Assembly (NCBI GenBank): GCA_029204225.1 | Contig: MU833183.1 | Location: forward strand, 1-59,870 | From: Diphasiastrum complanatum | Taxonomy: Eukaryota > Streptophyta > Lycopodiopsida > Lycopodiales > Lycopodiaceae | Length of the DNA: 59,870 nucleotides | Direction: 5' to 3' | Shown here: positions 23,442 through 34,022 of the stretch, one piece after another | Position numbering within the stretch: the first letter of the stretch is position 1 | How the letters are laid out: each line of letters opens with the position of its first letter | Notes under the pieces: generated by a model | What the model was told of the DNA's origin: nothing | What the model saw: the letters and a program-made list of their open reading frames with translations, nothing else | The model's database searches: none | Position numbers and translations under genes: made by a program

Positions 23442-24117
23442 TGTGAAAAATAGCCTATTTTGGCAAATCTAGCCATGTAGAACTTTGTAAATATTGTATA
23501 TACTTGGGTTCTACACATGGAAGGCCAAGATGCCATGTGGCAACCCACTCCTAATGTAGGTCAGGTCAAGTCAAGAGAGTTGGTCATGTCTATTTGGTGG
23601 TCATCCCTACTTTATAGGACCTACACCTAAGTTAAAGGTGAAAATTTGACCAACTAGCTACTTAAGAAGCATAACTCTAGGATCTAGGCTAGGGTTTCAT
23701 TTTAGGGCAAGAAGAGTGAGTTAACTTCCTTATTACATGCTGGAAATCCACCTAACTTCCAGAAGGAAGTCAAATTTGCTGTGTATTCCCTCTCTCCATA
23801 ATAAGAAGAAAGAAAAATTTTGGAGCTCATTGGCAATCTCAAGCTAGTTCACTATGTACATTGAGTTTTTGTGATCCAAATGAAACCAAATCAATTTCTA
23901 CTTGTTTCTCAGGTTGAAGGCCGTACTAAAGCCTATTGTACAAATGTGTGGGCTCCGATTTCAATGTTGATCAATGCTTTTGATTGTTAATGCTTGTTGT
24001 TTGTCAAATTGCCATTCTAGATCAACTTTTTTGTGTCTAGTTTTTTGATAGATTGTTAAGCAAGCACCCAATCACTCTTGTGGATCTTTTGTAGATCCAT
24101 TTATGGTCCTAAAGTGT
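23442..24117 (+). repeat. LTR copy A of the copia family at 28.43-32.89 kb (3' end missing)
   Basis: It aligns over its whole length with the two LTRs of the pol-less copia, including CACATGGAAGGCCAAGATGC and the TTTATGGTCCTAAAGT end. It lacks the last ~17 bases and the following PBS. It is a solo or truncated LTR; no second LTR or internal part lies beside it. Confidence 0.85.
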
Positions 24118-24654
24118 CAGAACTGGTGAACTCATGCAACTTTGTCGCATCACAAACAAGAAACGAAGGTCAAACGAGAACAATACGCGACAGTCAATGT
24201 GCCTTTGACTCGAAGCACGAATGATTCGCAAATCATCCGTGAATCATAAACACACCTCCAGGGCCGAAAACCGCAAAGGGGCGCAAAATTAAAAACCACG
24301 AAAGAGACGAAAAGAACGAAAGCAAACAAGATATTACAAAACAAATGAAGAGGAATCTTTCGCGCTGCCACTGGCAACTCAACGGGCTTGGAGTCATAGA
24401 CTTTACGCCCAGCTAAAATGAGTGTCAAGGACGGAGACTAACTAACTAGCTAATTAGCGTTAACTAGTCTTGTGATTCTACGTTTGGCTATCTTGTAAAC
24501 TCCACACTGGAGTGTGAAAGATTCAACTAGTTTCATCACATTTTGCAATATTTCCATATTTGGCATATTGAGGCCAAAACTTGTTTTAGACTTAGAGGTT
24601 GACTTTTCAAAGTTCATTAGTCTAAATTTCATTTGAATAAACACTTTTTAAAAA
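24118..24654. other. Unassigned stretch
   Basis: A 92-codon minus-strand frame (24150-24428) has a hydrophobic middle but no family features. I regard it as chance. Nothing else is recognised here. Confidence 0.35.
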
Positions 24655-25162
24655 TGTGGGAAAGATAGAATGCGAGTTTGAGTAGATTCAATTTGAACAA
24701 GTTGGGTACATTGAATCTAGACCCAAAATTGGTAGGGTTAGCATTTTGGTGGGAAAGCCAAGTGTCCAAATAGGGTTTGGACCTGCTATAAAAGGATGTA
24801 ACTCGTGGAGAGAGTCATCTTCTCTCTTCTCTATCTCATTTCATGCTTATACGTGGTTCTCTTGGGTTCTACTATCCATTGGTGCACTATCTTGGTGATT
24901 GCTTGCAATTCTATGTGTAGAATGATCTATATTTGCTATTTCTGGATCCACACGTGTGAAATACAGTAGCTTGCTGGTTTTGTATGGACAGCAATAGTTT
25001 ATAATCATTTCATTCAAGTTTGATCAAGTTCTATTAGTGTTTGCATCTTGAATTGTGTGTAGATGCTGATTTTTCTACATTGGTGAAATTGGTAGTGTAT
25101 TTCTCTTTCTAACCAAAGATCATTCAAGTAGATTGGATCTTAAGGATCTGAAATCTTTCACA
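24655..25162 (+). repeat. 5' LTR of another Ty1/copia element
   Basis: TGTGGGAAAG at the left and TTTCACA at the right bound ~508 bases with a TATA box (GCTATAAAAGG, ~24785-24795). A copia primer-binding site follows immediately. The last ~110 bases recur at 51.84-51.98 kb, which supports the right boundary. Confidence 0.75.
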
Positions 25163-25174
25163 TGGTATCAGAGC
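25163..25174 (+). promoter_or_regulatory. Copia primer-binding site (tRNA-iMet)
   Basis: TGGTATCAGAGC directly follows the LTR end. It is the standard complement of the initiator tRNA-Met 3' end used by plant copia elements. Confidence 0.9.
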
Positions 25175-25762
25175 TTGTGTTTCAGGTTATGAAGGAGGAA
25201 ATCAGATTTATCAATGATTTGGTGAAGATATCAAGTCTAGAGCATGCTAGAGAGGATTCTACACCAAAATCGGATTTTTTGCTTTTGTAGATTGGATCTT
25301 TTGTAGATCAAAACACTAAATAGGTCAATATACTTGTTCAATTCCGTTTTTTGAATTCACATGCTGGATTAGGCCGACTTTTGGATTATTGGTTCAGCCT
25401 AAGTGGTGGCTTATAGATTGCATATCAAATTTTCAGCATTTGCATGTAGATTTGGAATAGTCAATTTTTTGTGATTTTGTCAAAACCCTAATTTTGATTG
25501 GATCTCTAGATAGTGAGGTTGCTAGACTTCATTTGAGTGTGTTTCAATCTTAGGAAGTGGCAAAAGTCATTAGATTGAGGATAGATCATAGGTTGATCAA
25601 GATTCCATGATTCTTTGTGTTGATTTGCTTGGATAAGTGCTAGAAGAGAATTTGTGAGATAGTTTCAAATCTTGGTGATTTCTTTTGAAAGCATTTGTTG
25701 TTGTTCAAAGGAGTGCTTTGTGCATTGAAGCAGGTTGAAAGAGAAGATCAGGTCATTGCTAC

Positions 25763-25879
25763 ATGACAACCTCAATTGGAGTCATGTTGGAAGCCAATGA
25801 TAGGCTTACCTCAAGTAACTATTCATATTGTACGTGGGTGGACAAATGTCAAAGTTGTGAGCCTGCTTATTACTTTTGA
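25763..25879 (+). pseudogene. Copia gag N-terminal fragment
   Basis: The frame starts MTTSIGVMLEANDRLTSSNY, the typical opening of copia gag (compare LLEASERLNSTNYAI at 30.1 kb), and ends after 38 codons. A ~590-base leader separates it from the PBS. The rest of gag-pol is replaced by CACTA-derived sequence. Confidence 0.55.
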
Positions 25880-26800
25880 ACTTGCAAGCTAAGTATGGGT
25901 GGTCGGATGCGAGCGTCACAGAGTTGTTTGGGTAATCTTGCTAGCTTCTTGTGTGTTATAGACAAACTGATCTCATCTCATTTTATTTTTCATGCGTTGT
26001 GAGAAACTATATATAACTAATTACATAAATATATATTTTGTCGTAGTTTGCTCAGAAAAATGTTGCCTCCAAATAACACCATGACAACGTCTCAACAAGA
26101 AGCCAAGAAAATGCTATTAGTAGTCGGCATGGATTATAAGAGTATTCATGCATATCCCAAATGATTGCATCTTATATCGAGATGAGTTTGAGGAGGCAAG
26201 CACATGTCCACGTTGTGGGAAACACTGCTACAAGCAAGATTTTCAAGGAGTAACCATACCCGCCAAGGTGGTAAGACATTTTTCCATCATACTTGGCATT
26301 CGAACAATCGTTCATCGGAGGATACTATGAGGATCCCTACTGATTGTCCAACATGGAAGCATGTTGGCATGAGTTTAGAGATGAGCTTCGCCATTTGCAT
26401 TTGGGGTTGGCAATGGATGGTGTGAATCCATTTGGTTTGCGCTCTACATCACGGTCCACTTGGTCAGTTGTCCTTGTATTTACAACATCTCCCCCTGGCT
26501 AAGTATCAAGAAGGGCACCTAATGCTTGCCCTTCTTATCTCGATAAGATACAAGGCAAAAAATATGGACGTGTATATGGCTCCCTTGATAGATGAGCTAA
26601 AGATTTATGGCAAGGAGTTCATACCAAAGATGGTTTATGAGGGCCACACTCGATACCTTCCACCCGATCACCCTATACATGATGGGCTTGTTGGTGGTCA
26701 ACGTCCCTATTCCATGAAGCTACAATACATATTTGGGCCAATTAATGTACATCTCATTTATTTATTTTATAGTTACTTTCTTTATATTTTTTCTAACGAT
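25870..26800 (+). pseudogene. CACTA (En/Spm) transposase TNP2 fragment
   Basis: TNP2 is the DNA transposase of CACTA elements. Recognisable segments, in order, are YGWSDASVTELFG (~25890-25931), LPPNNTMTTSQQEAKKML (~26062-26115), PNDCILYRDEFEEASTCPRCG (~26155-26220), HLHLGLAMDGVNPFG (~26395-26440) and NMDVYMAPLIDELK (~26561-26602). A GT...AG intron (25932-26046) would join the first two. At least two single-base frameshifts (near 26157 and 26330-26450) break the frame. The right part of the transposase is absent. No CACTA terminal repeats were found. Confidence 0.8.
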
Positions 26801-27304
26801 AATCTACATTAAATATGTGTGCTTGTTTGTTAATATTGTAGACAAAATTGACTCCTTGCCAAATCTTGAAAAAAAAAGCTTCTAACATTCTAAACCACAA
26901 AAATACCACCAAGAATATGGCAGTAACAACATTATTTGTTTATCACTTAACACAGTCCCAAATTTATGAATATTTTTAGAAATTGAGATCATCAACAAGT
27001 TTTTTTGCTTATAAAAGATCTAAAAATTTCTGTGTGATAGTTGAAAGCATATGTATCAGTAAAAAAATATCAATTATCATAGTGAACAAAAGGCATACTA
27101 AATGAATTTAAAAATTCATCGTTTTCTACAATAAAAACCTATTCTTTGACCAAATGTTGATCAACATCCCATCTTTTTTCTTTTTATCAAATATTATTTA
27201 AAGTTTTACCACCACTAAAAGTCATTAGCATTATTCAAAAAAAAAAATGACGAGTATCTTAAATCTTTTATGTTGGGCAAAAGTCAACTATTGATCAGAT
27301 TGAA

Positions 27305-27369
<65 letters not shown>

Positions 27370-28424
27370 GAACTTTCTTGGTGAGAAGATTTCTTTCTTA
27401 ATGGATGTCATTTTTCAATTAGTTTCCTCCTAATGAATGCTACTGCTAGAGCACGCCATTGAAGGCTATAAAGTGGGCCATTTAGCTCTTAAAATGATAG
27501 AGATGAGATGTTTTTTTTAGAATTTGAAACTTGTAGTTATTTTTCACCAAAACTGAATTGAAACAATGACAAATCTCTACCAAATAAGATATTGTTTGCT
27601 ACTGTCTTCTTGCCTTAGGTCACCCTCCTGGCAGTTGAAATGATCAAGAAACAAGTTTCTTTGATAAACATTTTTAAAAACAAATTTTTTGATCTATTTT
27701 TAGATAAAAGTATAACTTTCTCCACACTCAATCTTTTGGGATTTGTGAATGGAATAGCCAAGGTTACCCTACCAAAATGAAGCTCTATATAATTTCTCTT
27801 AGTAATAATTTCCATTGAGAAACAATTATTTTCAATTTTCCAAAAGTTTGAAATAAAAAATCGAAAACTACTTTAAAATCAAAAAATCTATCGTTTTGTC
27901 AATACTTAATAGATTTTGGATCCGTTTGATCCTACCCTGGCCTTCTTAATGTCAATGAGAATGCTTTTGCACTCCCACTTATGGCTTTTGTACCTCCAAA
28001 TCTACAAAATTTTAAAAACCGCTTTCTCCTACATTTTAGTATTTTCAAATCATCTGCAAGCTGCCATTGAATTTGAAAACATTTATGATTTTACATTGTA
28101 ATTTTCTAACCCTCCAAGGTCCCTTTATAATTTTGCCATAATTTGTACGCGAAAATATCCTTGAGAAAATTTTATGATCATGTTTCAAAACTTATAGAAA
28201 AGCAAGTAATGTATTCTGCATTAATCATGTATGCATAAATAGAAAGGTACCTAAACAAATTGAAAAAAATATGTCAAATGTACATGAAATGCAATTATCC
28301 ACCATATGTGATTTTCTAAACGCTAAATGTGCTATCATTGGTATCTGATATTTTGTTCATCAAAGTGACACTCAGGGATCATTTCATTTCGATGCAAAGC
28401 TAGTGACACACCAAATCAGACAAA
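26801..28424. other. AT-rich intergenic stretch
   Basis: Only small chance ORFs occur (27615-27815 minus, 27916-28101 plus). The notable item is the GT/G homopolymer tract listed separately. Nothing else is recognised. Confidence 0.4.
27306..27368. repeat. (TG)n followed by a run of ~30 G
   Basis: About 16 TG units run into an uninterrupted G tract (27339-27368). Such a tract is prone to sequencing error, so its exact length is uncertain. Confidence 0.85.
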
Positions 28425-28429
28425 CATAT

Positions 28430-29108
28430 TGTGAAGAATTGCCAAAAATTGGCAAATCTAGCTTGATAAAAAACCATGTAGAACTTTGTAAATATTATGT
28501 ATAATTGGGTTCCACACATGGAAGGCCAAGATGCCACATGGCAACCCACTCCTAATGTAGGTTAGGTCAAGTCAAGAGAGTTGGTCATGTCTATTTGGTG
28601 GTCATCCCTACTTTAAGGTGAAAATTTGACCAACTAGCTACCTACCAAGCATAACTCTAAGATCTAGGCTAGGGTTTCATTTTAGGGCAAGAAGAGTGAG
28701 TTAACCTCCTTATTACATGCTGGAAATCCACCTAAATTCAAGAAGAAAGTCAAATTTGCTATGTATTCAAGCTCCCATAGTGAGAAGATAGAATATTTTT
28801 GGAGCTCATTGACAATCTCAAGCTAGTTCACTATGTACATTGAGTTTTTGTGATCCAAATAAAACCAAATCAATTTCTACTTGTTTCTCAGGTTGAAGGC
28901 CGTACTACATCCTGTAGTACACATGTGTGGGATCAGATTTCAATGTTCATCAATGGTTTTGATTGTTAATGCTTGTTGTTTGTCAAATTGCCAATCTAGA
29001 TCAACTTTTTTGTGTCTAGTTTTTTGATAGATTGTTAAGCAAGCATCCAATCACTCTTGTGGATATTTTGTAGATCCATTTATGGTCCTAAAGTACAGTA
29101 CTTCCACA
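28430..29108 (+). repeat. 5' LTR (copy B)
   Basis: 679 bases, TGTG...CACA. Relative to the right LTR it lacks a 21-base segment near 28613, and it shows scattered substitutions elsewhere, so the insertion is not recent. Confidence 0.92.
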
Positions 29109-29119
29109 TGGTATCAGAG
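29109..29119 (+). promoter_or_regulatory. Copia primer-binding site (tRNA-iMet)
   Basis: TGGTATCAGAG abuts the LTR end without spacer. The leader that follows (29120-30097) is ~1 kb long and contains a diverged internal duplication (TTTGTGAGGGAG at ~29597 and ~29972). Confidence 0.9.
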
Positions 29120-30097
29120 ACAAGTACAAGAGCATAAGCCATTGATCTAATGCAAATCCATTTTTAGCAAGTTTTGGTGCTAAAAACTAGTATTGAGAGG
29201 GCAAGCTAAAATCTTGATTTTGGTGAGGAGATTTGATCCCAAACTTGGTAGGGGTCCAAATCCGTACTGTCCACATGTGTGGGCACCTCTGAACCTGCAT
29301 TTAATTCATGGTAGTCATTTGATCCATAAAAAATCCAGTTTGTGAGCTTTTGATATGATTTTTGGTGGAACTCCTAGGATAAGCTACCAAGATTGAGTGC
29401 CATTGATTACATTTGACATAGGGTCATGAGATCTAATTTGTCTATGCTGAAATCAGGTCCTCTAAACTTGTTTTATAGGTCTTAAAAGTACATCAAAAAG
29501 TGTGAGTGAGATTGTCATGTTTTTGTCCAAAAATGGTGAAAATTGGTAGGATTTGATAGGTCTTTGATAGAATCTCATCTAATCTTCATTTATTCTTTGT
29601 GAGGGAGTGTAAGAACTGAGTAGAAGTCCAAAGAGAGGTCTAGAAGTCAAATTTGAGGTAATCAAGACAAAGTGAAACCTTTGTGAGTTTCTAGGTCAAA
29701 TCAAAACCAATTTTCTTGAGCATTGTTTTGTAGGATCCTTCCAAAAAGTTCTTTTGAATCAAGGACAAGGGGATCTTGCTACTTGAATCTTTGTGCATTT
29801 CAGTTAAGTTTCTAGTGGGAAAATTTTGGAAAAGAACTTAGGGAGGGTTGAGAGGTTCAATCTACTTTGTGTTCATTGATTTTCTCAAGAGTAGTCAATA
29901 GAGTGAAAAATTGGCAAGATATGTTTGAAAGTAGTTTTCACTTCATCTTATCTTCATTTCAGCTTTGTGAGGGAGCGATAGAACTGTGATTATAAGTCCA
30001 TTTGTTGGATTAGAAATCAAATTTGAGTGAAACACTAGAACTTTGTGAGTTTCAAGTCAATCAAATCTATGTCTTGTTTGTAGAAGTCACTAGTAAG

Positions 30098-31212
30098 ATG
30101 GGATCTGCTAGAGCATACCTCCTAGAAGCTAGTGAGAGATTGAATTCTACAAATTATGCTATTTGTAAGGTTAGGATGGAGTCACTCTTGGTGCTCCAAG
30201 ACCTTTATGAGTTCTTGATTGAAGATGAAGATGAACCTACAGGAGTTAGCTAGATACAAGAAGAGATTTGTTGAGAGAAGTATCAGCATGTACTAGTACT
30301 AAAGAGACTTGGGAGTCTTTAAAATCAATCTATGAATCTAGCAACACTTCGAGAGTACTCATGCTCAGAAATCATATTTTGCAAAGCATGAAAAGAAGTG
30401 AGGAGAGTGCACAAGATTATGTACTCAGAATCAAGTCTCTAAATATGGAGTTGGCTTCCATTGGAGAGAAGATTCATGATGGAGAGCTGGTACAAATTGT
30501 TCTTAATGGTCTAGGAGATGACTTTGCAAATTTGGTCCAAAGTTTTGCCATCCAAGACACCTTGCCAACTATAGAAAAACCTCACAATGTATTAGTGGCT
30601 GAAGAGTGTAGGATGCTCCATGCAAAATCTAGGATGAGTTCCTTGTCTTTGCAGGATGGTGATGAGAAATCCAATTTCTCATTCAAGGGCAAAAAGAAGA
30701 CCAATAGAAAGAAGAAGCATCCAAAGGAGGCCAAAGAAGAGGATGATGCATCAAGCTCAAAGGACAAGTCAAAGCAGAAATGCTTCTTATGTGGAAAGCA
30801 GGGGCATTATGCATCTAAATGCTACAAGAGGCTAAGAGCACAAGTGGAAGAGGACAAACAAGAAAATCTTGCAAAGGAGGAGGAGGAGGATGAAGTAGAT
30901 GTATTCTTGATGGCATCTACATCCTCACCAACAAGCAATAGCAAATCAAGAGACAATTGGTGGATCGACAGTGGGGCTAGCTCCCACATGTCTTGTGAAA
31001 AGGACTTTTTCTCAACCTTACGCTCTTTCAATGATGCTAAAAAGTTTGTCTTTACTGCAAATGATGAAGAGTGTAGGATAGATGGTGTTGGTACCATCAC
31101 CATCTTGGCAAAGGAGAAAATCACTCAAGAGGAGATCTTGGCAAAGGAGAAAATCACTCAAGAGGAGATCTTGGCAAAGTGTGATCTTGCTTGCATTGAG
31201 AAGGAGTATTAA
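30098..31212 (+). pseudogene. Copia gag with CCHC knuckle and start of protease
   Basis: The gag frame opens at ATG 30098 (MGSARAYLLEASERL) and runs to a TAG at 30251-30253. It is continued in another frame (30268-31212), so one frameshift lies near 30253-30268. The second part has the UBN2-type gag core (TWESLKSIYESSNTSRVLML), a Lys-rich stretch, the knuckle CFLCGKQGHYASKC (~30780-30821) and the protease active site WWIDSGASSHMSC (~30958-30996). The frame ends after an 11-residue tandem repeat instead of passing into integrase. Gag packages the RNA; the protease matures it. Confidence 0.8.
31102..31179 (+). repeat. 33-bp tandem duplication at the end of gag-protease
   Basis: ATCTTGGCAAAGGAGAAAAT and 13 further bases occur at 31102 and again at 31135, with a third partial copy at 31168. 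The unit is 11 codons (ILAKEKITQEE), so the frame is kept. Confidence 0.9.
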
Positions 31213-31998
31213 AAGGAGGAAGATCTTGAGGATCAGACTCAAAGCATGAGAGTTCCAAGGGAGTCCTCAATGACAATGGCCGAGTCATCAAATTGTTTGC
31301 AAATCGTCCATTCAAGTGTGCATCTTGCAAGGGTGGTGAGCATTGGAGAGTCTACTATCTTTGAGTACTTTTTAGAAAGTATTAGTAGATATGAGGTGAC
31401 TTGTTTCTTACCTTTAAGATATATGGTGTTTATTACTTTGTATGACAAGACAATGAAATGAGATGCTTGGAAATCTATATTTGTTGTTGATAAAGCCATT
31501 TCATTGGATAACTATTTTTGTAATAGTTTGAATAGAGCCATAAAAGATGAAACATCATTTGCTTTGGAAATCTTTGTGTCCACATGTTTTGTGCATGATC
31601 ATTCTAATGTAAGGACCAAAGATTATTCTATTTCAATGATAGAAATAATGGTAGTGTTTTGCTCTTCAAGTAGAGATTGTAGAATCTGCTTGTTTTCAAC
31701 TAAAGAATTTGTCAATGGTGGAAATGTGATCTTTCAAGAGTAGAAGATCTGTAAACTTGAAGAAGCACCTTTGGATCAACACCGTATTCAATTCATTGAT
31801 GTTTTGGAGTCAAGTCAAGTGGAGGATCAAGCTCAAGACCCGAGGACTCCAAGAAGAACCTTCAGTATCAAAATGGAGCCATCTAGGCTCAATCATATGG
31901 ATCAAGCAAGGCAAGTTGTCTTTGGCAACATTATGTATGCACTTAATAGTTTAATTGATGTGTCAAGTGCACAAAATGCCTTGAAAGCCATGGATTGA
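31213..31998 (+). pseudogene. Open stretch in place of copia pol, product not recognised
   Basis: The gag-protease frame continues here with only isolated stops (31210-31212, 31459-31461, 31741-31743) to 31998. No integrase, RT or RNase H motif is present in any frame. The last part (PRTPRRTFSIKMEPS) is vaguely like the linker between copia integrase and RT. It is either captured sequence or a strongly diverged non-enzymatic C-terminal part. Confidence 0.35.
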
Positions 31999-32193
31999 AG
32001 TGTGCTACATGTATACATACACATTTGTGGAACATCTTGTAAGGGATCCTTTAAGAGGTGGTGAAAGATCCTTCATGGACATCAGTCTCTATTGGAGTCT
32101 CAAAAGTTCTGTGTTTGTAGCTGGATTTTTTAGACACTTCTAAAAGCATTTCATCTAGCACGAGAGTTGTAGATAGATCAAGCTAAATTTGAG

Positions 32194-32893
32194 TGTGAAG
32201 AATTGCCAAAAATTGGCAAATCTAGCTTGATCAAAAACCATGTAGAACTTTGTAAATATTGTATATAATTGGGTTCCACACATGGAAGGCCAAGATGCCA
32301 CGTCGCAACCCTCTCCTAATGTAGGTTAGATCAAGTCAAGAGATTTGGTCATGTCTATTTGGTGGTCATCCCTACTTTATAGGACCTGCACTAAGTTTAA
32401 GGTGAAAATTTGACCGACTAGCTACCTACCAAGCATAACTCTAGGATCTAGGTTAGGGGTTCATTTTAGGGCAAGAAGAGCGAGTTAACTTCCTTATTAC
32501 ATGCTGGAAATCCATCTAACTTCAAGAAGGAAGTCGAATTTGCTATGTATTTCAAGCTCATATAGTGAGAAGATAGAATATTTTTGGAGCACATTGGCAA
32601 TCTCAAGCTAGTTCACTATGTACATTGAGTTTTTGTGATCCAAATGAAACTAAATCAATTTCTACTTGTTTCTCAGGTTGAAGGCCGTTCTACAGCCTGT
32701 AGTACACATGTGTGGGCTCAGATTTCAATGTTGATCAATGGTTTTGATTGTTAATGCTTGTTGTTTGTCAAATTGCCAATCTAGATCAACTTTTTTGTGT
32801 CTAATTTTTTGATAGATTGTTGAGCAAGCATCCAATCACTCTTGTGAATCTTTTGTAGATCCATTTATGGTCCTAAAGTACAGTACTTTCACA
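32194..32893 (+). repeat. 3' LTR (copy C)
   Basis: 700 bases, TGTGAAGAATTG...TTTCACA, followed by the CATAT target duplication. It is full length compared with copy B. Confidence 0.92.
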
Positions 32894-32898
32894 CATAT

Positions 32899-33015
32899 TA
32901 ACGAAATCATAATATTATGTCAATAATTACAATATCATTAGCATGAACACCAATACACGAGGAGAAAAACCACACATCACTATATTAGCATTACTAAAAA
33001 GGAAGTACAATACAC

Positions 33016-33063
<48 letters not shown>

Positions 33064-34022
33064 GATGAACAAAAAGGGTTTTGTGCCTGAGTGTTTTTGG
33101 AATTCTACAAAGCTTGACCTTCAAGATGAAGAGCGTGACAAGTTATGGTTTCTCTGAGATTAGGGTTTGGGGGGAGGGGGGGGTTATGAGTTGTCGTACA
33201 ATTCAAAGTAAAGTTAGTTGAGCCTAGAATGAAAAGAGAGAAGATTGAAGTTTACATTGAAATTCTAACATTTATATCCGAGGACTAATGCCCAATTGCC
33301 AAACTTCAAGTATCTTCTTGCTCATAAACTAATTATTGCTAATTTGTCTCAATTACCTTCCAACCAATTTCTTCATGCATCATTAGTATATTGGTCTTTT
33401 GAAAGCCACCAATAGTAAAGACTACAGAAAAACAGTATGATGGGTTCCATTCTCACACTATGAAGACTTACCCCACCATGGGTGAAAATTACTATTATGC
33501 ACTATGAACTTGCCTTGCAAACCTAGTGATTCTACTTGCAGCGCTAACTTCGATTCTGCCACAGAACCATTTCTGCATATGCAAAGCAATCTCTGGTTGC
33601 AAGGTCCAACAAGAAATTATCTGTGGCATGTATGTTGGGAGATCTTGCAATATGCTTTGATGGGTCTCTGTTCTTGACTTAGTGTAGATCACAAAGGTTT
33701 GATTGACTCTCTAGTGTGAACAATCATGCTAAAGCATTGATCTGCTTAACATGCACCAGAAGGAATGGATATGATTTTGATAACAAAAAGAGGAAATGGA
33801 TATGTAAAAAGACTGAAATAATTGCAAGTGTGGAAATAGTGATGGGTGTTTGCTCTTGACTGACTATAGTTTCGATTGGCGCTTTAACGTAAGCAAATCA
33901 TGCGAAAGAATAGATCTGCCTAGTATGCTCCAGAAGAAATGGATATGGTTTTTGAGAACAAAAGAAATAAATAAATACGCAAAAAGGTACATAATATTGC
34001 AAGTATGGATAGATATACAGTT
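32899..34022. other. Downstream flank of the tetraspanin gene, no gene recognised
   Basis: It contains a (GA)n tract (33017-33061) and a short G-rich stretch (33168-33183). A 65-codon minus-strand frame (33495-33692) shows no family features. The 3' UTR of the tetraspanin mRNA must start here; no poly(A) signal stands out. Confidence 0.4.

Larger units (their letters stand above)
28430..32893 (+). mobile_element. Non-autonomous Ty1/copia element with two LTRs and CATAT target duplication
   Basis: Two LTRs (28430-29108 and 32194-32893) in direct orientation begin TGTGAAGAATTG and end CACA. The 5 bp CATAT occur immediately outside both (28425-28429 and 32894-32898). A copia PBS follows the left LTR, and gag with a zinc knuckle and a protease motif follows. 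Integrase, RT and RNase H are entirely absent; ~1 kb of other sequence lies in their place. The element would depend on proteins of an autonomous relative. No strong polypurine tract precedes the right LTR. Confidence 0.9.
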
